This document shows, one piece after another, positions 32,130 through 35,286 of a stretch of 35,286 nucleotides of DNA. This DNA is from an uncultured Clostridia bacterium. Lineage in GTDB: Bacteria > Bacillota > Peptococcia > Peptococcales > Peptococcaceae. The notes under the pieces were generated by a model that was given only the letters and a program-made list of their open reading frames with translations, had not been told where the DNA came from and searched no databases. Made by a program: the position numbers and the translations under genes. The DNA lies in assembly GCA_944391625.1 (NCBI GenBank), contig CALXUG010000032.1:1-35286 (forward strand), written 5' to 3'. Within the stretch, counting starts at the first letter, position 1. The number at the start of each line of letters is the position of its first letter.

Positions 32130-32417
32130 GGGCTTTTCGCCCTGCAAAATAAAAAAGCCCCCGTCCATCAAAGGACGAGAGCCAACTCCCGTGTTACCAC
32201 CTTACTTCGCCGACCTGCAATCGGTCAGCCTCCATCGGTATTGCTACCGCAGCAGAATAACGACTGCCATCCGGCGCAGCCTATCGGCAAATGCTGCCTT
32301 CGGTGCGCGGCTCCAAGATGTATTCCCATACAGCGCTGCCTGGCCCTCTCAGCAACCGGTCCCTCTCTGTCGGTGCCACTGTATGCTACTTGTTCTTTTC
32401 ATAGCCATTTCATATTA
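32130..32417 (-). promoter_or_regulatory. T-box riboswitch for tyrosine (tyrS leader)
   Basis: The T-box bulge AAGGTGGTAACAC is at 32203-32191 and is followed by a terminator, GGCTCTCGTCC/GGACGGGGGC, then T6 (32183-32151). The UGGU in the bulge pairs with a tRNA ending A-CCA, as tRNA-Tyr does. A UAC (Tyr) triplet in GGAATACATCTTGG near 32325 is the likely specifier. Uncharged tRNA-Tyr should favour read-through into tyrS. A small GGGC/GCCC hairpin lies just before the gene. Confidence 0.93.
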
Positions 32418-32423
32418 TATGCT

Positions 32424-32452
32424 AGTATACCCAAGGAACCGGTCCTTGTCAA
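32424..32452 (-). promoter_or_regulatory. Promoter of the tyrS T-box leader
   Basis: A near-consensus TTGACA (32452-32447), exactly 17 bp, and TATACT (32429-32424) on the minus strand, placing the start near 32417. The stretch 32453-32530 to its right holds nothing I can identify. Confidence 0.85.
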
Positions 32453-32530
32453 ATAAAATCTGTAAAAATAACGCAATTTTTACTGCCAGCAACGCCGATA
32501 AAAACAGTCCTGTGAACTTCTATGATTCTA

Positions 32531-33061
32531 CTATCGGATAGAATCGGGATAGGCCATCCCTTCAGGAAGCGCGTCCCACTCATTCAGTCCCATACGTTGT
32601 TTGAACTTGGCCTGTTCCATTGTCACTTTAGGCAAATCATCTTCTAAATAGGCGAGCAGCTCCTGAATACCTTCTCCGGTTGCATTATTCACCAAAAAGA
32701 TACGTTCACAGCCGGCCTCCCGCATCCATTGTTCCACCATAGGAATGTTGGCATAGGGCGAATCAATCTTGGTGATAACGCCGATCAGCGGGCGCTGTAT
32801 AAAGGAGCGCAAGCTGGCGCTGAACAAATCATAAGGCTCATCAGCAGCCTGCACAATGGCAACCACATCTGCCTCAAAAGAAAAACAGGCCAGCGCCACA
32901 CCGCAAACCTTTGACTCGGCATACTCCCCCGGCGTGTCAATGGTATCTTCGTTGGTGTTTGTATATTGGGTTTTGACATAATGCAGACTTTCCCCTTTCA
33001 AAGCCTGCGTCAGAGAAGTCTTTCCTGCTTCACTTCTACCCATGAGAAATAATTTTTTCAT
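32531..33061 (-). CDS. eutP: EutP/PduV-family GTPase
   Basis: A 176-residue small GTPase-like protein with P-loop GRSEAGKTSL (~8-17), a DTPGEYAE G3-like element, ITKID as G4 and a C-terminal helix. The family accompanies ethanolamine and propanediol microcompartments; the related PduV has been linked to positioning of compartments. Here it follows two EutS-type shell genes, and no eut enzyme genes are in the window. The ATG is 11 nt from a weak AAGG. Confidence 0.88.
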   Translation of the reverse strand: MKKLFLMGRSEAGKTSLTQALKGESLHYVKTQYTNTNEDTIDTPGEYAESKVCGVALACFSFEADVVAIVQAADEPYDLFSASLRSFIQRPLIGVITKIDSPYANIPMVEQWMREAGCERIFLVNNATGEGIQELLAYLEDDLPKVTMEQAKFKQRMGLNEWDALPEGMAYPDSIR

Positions 33062-33080
33062 CTATCATCATACCTTATTT

Positions 33081-33509
33081 TTAACTTTTATGAATATCAC
33101 AGACTCTGAAATTTAAAACATCGCGGAAAAAACGCACCACTTCCTCCACAGCCACCTGCACATCCATCAGCTCACCGGTGATAATCAAAGCGCCGCAAAA
33201 ACGGTCCATAAATCCAATCTCCACATGGGCGCTTTTCATCGCTACATCAGCAGCCACCAAAATAGATTCCCACGGCGTCACCCGAATCAGACCAATGGCT
33301 TCTCCTGTATGATCCTCCCCTGCATGCACACCAATGTGCAGCCCCAGATTTTCATAAATACAGGACTGGGTCGGTGTTAAAATATGAGCCAGACAAACCT
33401 CGCGCCCGGCCACCCGCATACGAGTCATACGCAGCTGTTTTCCTTTTAAATTTTCATAACGGTCCTGAAATATCCGTTCCAGCAATTCTTGTTGATTCAT
33501 TGAAGCCAT
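33081..33509 (-). CDS. EutS-like microcompartment shell protein
   Basis: A 142-residue BMC-domain protein. The block SCIYENLGLHIGVH...AIGLIRVTPWESILVAADVAMKSAHVEIGFMDRFCGALIITGELMDVQVAVEEVVRFFRDVLNFRVCDIHK follows the EutS layout (given here only as landmarks: NLGL, AIGLIRVTPWE, GFMDRFCGALIITGE). It has an N-terminal extension of ~20 residues compared with its upstream paralogue. It is probably a permuted-BMC hexamer subunit. The pair lies head-to-tail with 12 bases between them. Confidence 0.85.
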   Translation of the reverse strand: MASMNQQELLERIFQDRYENLKGKQLRMTRMRVAGREVCLAHILTPTQSCIYENLGLHIGVHAGEDHTGEAIGLIRVTPWESILVAADVAMKSAHVEIGFMDRFCGALIITGELMDVQVAVEEVVRFFRDVLNFRVCDIHKS

Positions 33510-33521
33510 CTTTACACTTCC

Positions 33522-33887
33522 CTACCGTTTGGTCACCTGGCAGACAACATACCCCATACTATCCCGGAAATAATTCACAATCTCCGTCAGCGCAGTGGTA
33601 ACGTCGGCAATTTCGCCAGTAATAATCAAAGTACCGGTAAAACGATCCGCAAACCCCAAATAAATATCGCCGCTTTTTACAGCAATGTCTGAGGCAATTA
33701 CTGCAGATTCCGGCGGTGTCATATTCATAACGCCGATAGCAGAAGCGCTGTAATCGACTTGCGGATTCAATCCCAATTTTTGATAAATGACCGGCGCAGG
33801 ACCGCCCATTACGTGTGCAAAAGTAATTTCCTTACCTGCTACCGTTTCCTGTACAATTCTAACCTGCTCTTGCTGTTCATAAGCCAC
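33522..33887 (-). CDS. eutS: EutS microcompartment shell protein
   Basis: A 121-residue BMC-domain protein close to EutS in length. It carries TFAHVMGGPAPVIYQKLGL, AIGVMNMTPPESAVIASDIAVKSG and GFADRFTGTLIITGEIADV, the permuted BMC fold. It uses a GTG start ~8 nt after AGGA. First gene of the orphan eutS-eutS-eutP unit, with a strong promoter. EutS hexamers are bent and sit at facets or edges of the ethanolamine compartment in model organisms. Confidence 0.88.
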   Translation of the reverse strand: MAYEQQEQVRIVQETVAGKEITFAHVMGGPAPVIYQKLGLNPQVDYSASAIGVMNMTPPESAVIASDIAVKSGDIYLGFADRFTGTLIITGEIADVTTALTEIVNYFRDSMGYVVCQVTKR

Positions 33888-33941
33888 GCTCGTTTCCTCA
33901 CTTTCTAAAACATGCAGTATTATCTTTGCTTCTAATTAGTA

Positions 33942-33970
33942 ATCATACTCAGAAAAAATTTTTTTGTCAA
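33942..33970 (-). promoter_or_regulatory. Promoter of the eutS-eutS-eutP unit
   Basis: TTGACA (33970-33965), a 17-bp A/T-tract spacer and TATGAT (33947-33942) on the minus strand, 55 bases before the GTG start. Confidence 0.75.
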
Positions 33971-34010
33971 GTAGCCTGAAAAATTTATAATGGTGTAAAT
34001 TTACTGTAGG

Positions 34011-34292
34011 AAAAAAGATAGCGCTATCCGAAATACAATATGTTTGCTCCGCTTTTCATGACATTTCTGTAATCCGTGAGAGGGCAATCTCTTTGCAGAA
34101 AGTCCACCTCTGGATGGAAATTTCTGCAAGCTGTCCAATCGTGGCAGACGCAGTCTGACTAAGATGGACAGGCAAGGAAATGTCCAGAGCAGCGTGTGGA
34201 CGCTGCAACAGATATTGCCCGATAAGCCTTCCTGTTCTCTGCATTTAACCGAATTCATGTATCACGATTTTCTACAAAAACTTTACGCTATC
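34011..34292 (-). ncRNA. Candidate large structured RNA, unassigned
   Basis: The 5' end GATAGCG (34292-34286) pairs with CGCTATC (34023-34017) next to a T6 run (34016-34011), closing the molecule at its terminator. Inside, GGGCAAT (34220-34214) pairs with ATTGCCC (34088-34082) to enclose a multi-branch junction. The three arms are GCAGCG/CGCTGC (34189-34206), CTGTCCA/TGGACAG (34131-34171, with CAGAC/GTCTG inside) and TTGCAGAAA/TTTCTGCAA (34093-34129, with TCCA/TGGA inside). A -10 TATAAA (34303-34298) places the start exactly at GATAGCG. I recognise no family. Confidence 0.65.
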
Positions 34293-34297
34293 AAAAA

Positions 34298-34328
34298 TTT
34301 ATACGTGTACCAAAAGAAAGATGTGCAA
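34298..34328 (-). promoter_or_regulatory. Promoter of the candidate structured RNA
   Basis: TTGCAC (34328-34323) and TATAAA (34303-34298) on the minus strand. The 19-bp spacer is a little long, so strength is uncertain. Confidence 0.45.
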
Positions 34329-34380
34329 TGATTATCACAAAATGATTCAGCATCTTATGCGAAAAAACACATTTTTAATT

Positions 34381-34413
34381 AAAAAAAGAGCTGTCCTGGC
34401 GAGACAGCTCTTT
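34381..34413 (-). terminator. Terminator of the tRNA-like RNA
   Basis: A perfect 11-bp stem, AAAGAGCTGTC (34385-34395) with GACAGCTCTTT (34403-34413), a 7-nt loop and a T7 run on the minus strand. Confidence 0.88.
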
Positions 34414-34531
34414 ACAAGGGGGATAAAAGAGATTGTGGAGCGGCATTCCGGATTTGAACCGGCTGTTGAAAGGAAGGGCGTCTTTCCAACAGTCACCGCT
34501 TGCCGCATAACTTGTGGTCTTTCCTGACCAC
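34381..34531 (-). ncRNA. Candidate small RNA with tRNA-like 3' half
   Basis: Reading leftward from an extended -10 (TGTTATACT, 34546-34538), the RNA opens with hairpin GTGGTC/GACCAC. It then forms a three-way junction: GCGGCA/TGCCGC closes it, one arm is CTGTTG-AAAG/CTTT-CAACAG, and the other is a T-arm look-alike, CCGG-TTCAAAT-CCGG, which matches the tRNA B-box consensus. It is followed by CTCCA. There is no D-arm and no valid anticodon loop, so it is not a working tRNA as read. A terminator ends it. Confidence 0.55.
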
Positions 34532-34657
34532 GCATTTAGTATAACACCAGATTTATCGCCAATGGTTAAGAAAATGTCAAGGTAATTTACTAATAATGTT
34601 GTCATGATGTCAGGATATCTCCACATTGTCCCGTTTTCATAACCCAAATCAGCTTGG

Positions 34658-35176
34658 CTACAGCCCATATTCCATTAGCACAAAGCTGCCTTCCATATCG
34701 CCATAGCGCAGCATAACCTGCCCCATCTGCCGAAAACCCACAGCCTGATACAGCCCAATGGCCGGCAGATTGTCTGCCACCACATCCAGGCGGATGGCTG
34801 CATCACCGCGCAGCCTGCAATGCTGTATTATAAACTGCAGCATCGCTTTCCCCACACCGCGGCCGCGAAAAACAGGAGAAGTAGCCAGTGTATGCAATAC
34901 CGCCACGTCCTGCTCTGCACAAGCAACCTGCCACCGTACCTGCCGATAGCCTTCGTTGGCCTGCCGGTTCAGTATCAAGGCTCCCGCAAGCTGCCCGTCC
35001 GCCACTGCCAGATAAAGCTGCCGGGCAGCAGCGGCCTGTTCAAGAAAATCTGCCGTAGGATAAACACCCTGCGCCCAACCAATATCAATATGATCCTGCT
35101 CCATCTGCGCAATGACCGCTTCATATAACGCCATAACAGCAGGGATGTCGTCCGCTGTCGCTGTTCTCATCTGCAT
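34658..35176 (-). CDS. GNAT-family N-acetyltransferase
   Basis: A 172-residue acetyltransferase: MRTATADDIPAVMALYE at the N-terminus, then LHTLATSPVFRGRGVGKAML, with RGRGVG as the acetyl-CoA loop, and IRLDVVADNLPAIGLYQAVGFRQMGQ at the C-terminus. Two ATGs are close together; the one at 35176 is 7 nt from GGAG and preferred over the one at 35182. Acceptor unknown; the closest-looking GNAT groups act on small molecules or protein N-termini. It reads toward the tRNA-like RNA promoter with no clear terminator between. Confidence 0.88.
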   Translation of the reverse strand: MQMRTATADDIPAVMALYEAVIAQMEQDHIDIGWAQGVYPTADFLEQAAAARQLYLAVADGQLAGALILNRQANEGYRQVRWQVACAEQDVAVLHTLATSPVFRGRGVGKAMLQFIIQHCRLRGDAAIRLDVVADNLPAIGLYQAVGFRQMGQVMLRYGDMEGSFVLMEYGL

Positions 35177-35252
35177 TGTCATTCTCCTTTCTCCACCTTC
35201 ATATAAAAAGGGTTCTTTGTCAATAGTTGGGGTAAAGAAAAAAGTTGAGAAT

Positions 35253-35282
35253 AAGAGGCAGAGGAAAAAACATCTGCCTCTT
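35253..35282. terminator. Hairpin at the window edge
   Basis: A perfect 10-bp stem, AAGAGGCAGA (35253-35262) with TCTGCCTCTT (35273-35282) and an A-rich loop. It probably ends a gene lying beyond the right edge; T-runs at its sides are short. Confidence 0.55.
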
Positions 35283-35286
35283 AACA

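Noticed and set aside
34001-34258. Two overlapping leftward ORFs of 62 and 85 codons
   Set aside because: Their products resemble nothing I know, ribosome sites are missing, and the same bases form a consistent RNA structure with several exact stems.
34430-34531. Functional tRNA gene
   Set aside because: The T-arm looks right, but there is no D-arm, no anticodon loop with U33, and the acceptor stem pairs over only six bases.
1-35286. CRISPR array
   Set aside because: I saw no regularly spaced direct repeats of 24-40 bases anywhere in the window.

Overview
The window looks like chromosomal DNA of an anaerobic, mid-to-low-GC Bacillota (Firmicutes) bacterium. Supporting signs are strong AGGAGG-type ribosome sites, a tyrS T-box leader, a bacterial RNase P RNA, an arginine deiminase operon, EutS/EutP homologues, an Lsa-type ABC-F gene and Firmicutes-style phage genes. 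I cannot place it to genus; Negativicutes or Clostridia are both possible.

Layout. (1) 1-10588 is the right part of a prophage. A leftward early module runs from a Cro-like gene through an excisionase-like HTH protein, DUF3846-like, Gp157-like, Bet/RecT annealase, Zn-binding miniproteins and SSB to a DnaD-like replication protein and the start of a replication-terminator-like gene that runs off the window. A rightward lysogeny and cargo module holds a CI/ImmR-like repressor, an ImmA-type protease, a YHYH membrane protein, a RelE-type toxin with antitoxin, a Uma2 nuclease-fold protein and a tyrosine integrase. (2) 10639-12547 is an Lsa-family ABC-F ribosome-protection gene behind a ~340-nt leader with an attenuator. 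(3) 12553-14257 is a retron: promoter, a ~195-nt msr-msd-like RNA closed by 17-bp a1/a2 repeats, a small membrane-anchored protein, and a retron reverse transcriptase with NAxxH, YSDD and VTG motifs. (4) 14421-19700 is the arginine deiminase operon arcA-arcB-arcC-yfcC, read leftward. (5) 19762-23135 holds an unknown gene, nth, yibE/F and rnpB. (6) 23345-27642 is an ABC exporter whose middle gene fuses a permease to an M1 aminopeptidase. (7) 27733-30246 carries threonine aldolase and two tandem paralogous exported proteins. (8) 30346-32452 is tyrS with a T-box and a downstream GNAT gene. (9) 32531-33970 is an orphan EutS-EutS-EutP microcompartment-type cluster. (10) 34011-34531 is gene-free but holds two candidate structured RNAs, followed by another GNAT gene.

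The most notable items are the retron, whose accessory protein I cannot match to any retron effector I know, the two unassigned structured RNAs at 34.0-34.5 kb, and the attenuator leader of the ABC-F gene. The prophage, resistance gene and retron lie side by side, which suggests an accessory region inserted next to the arc operon. All assignments are from reading the sequence; no database search was run.
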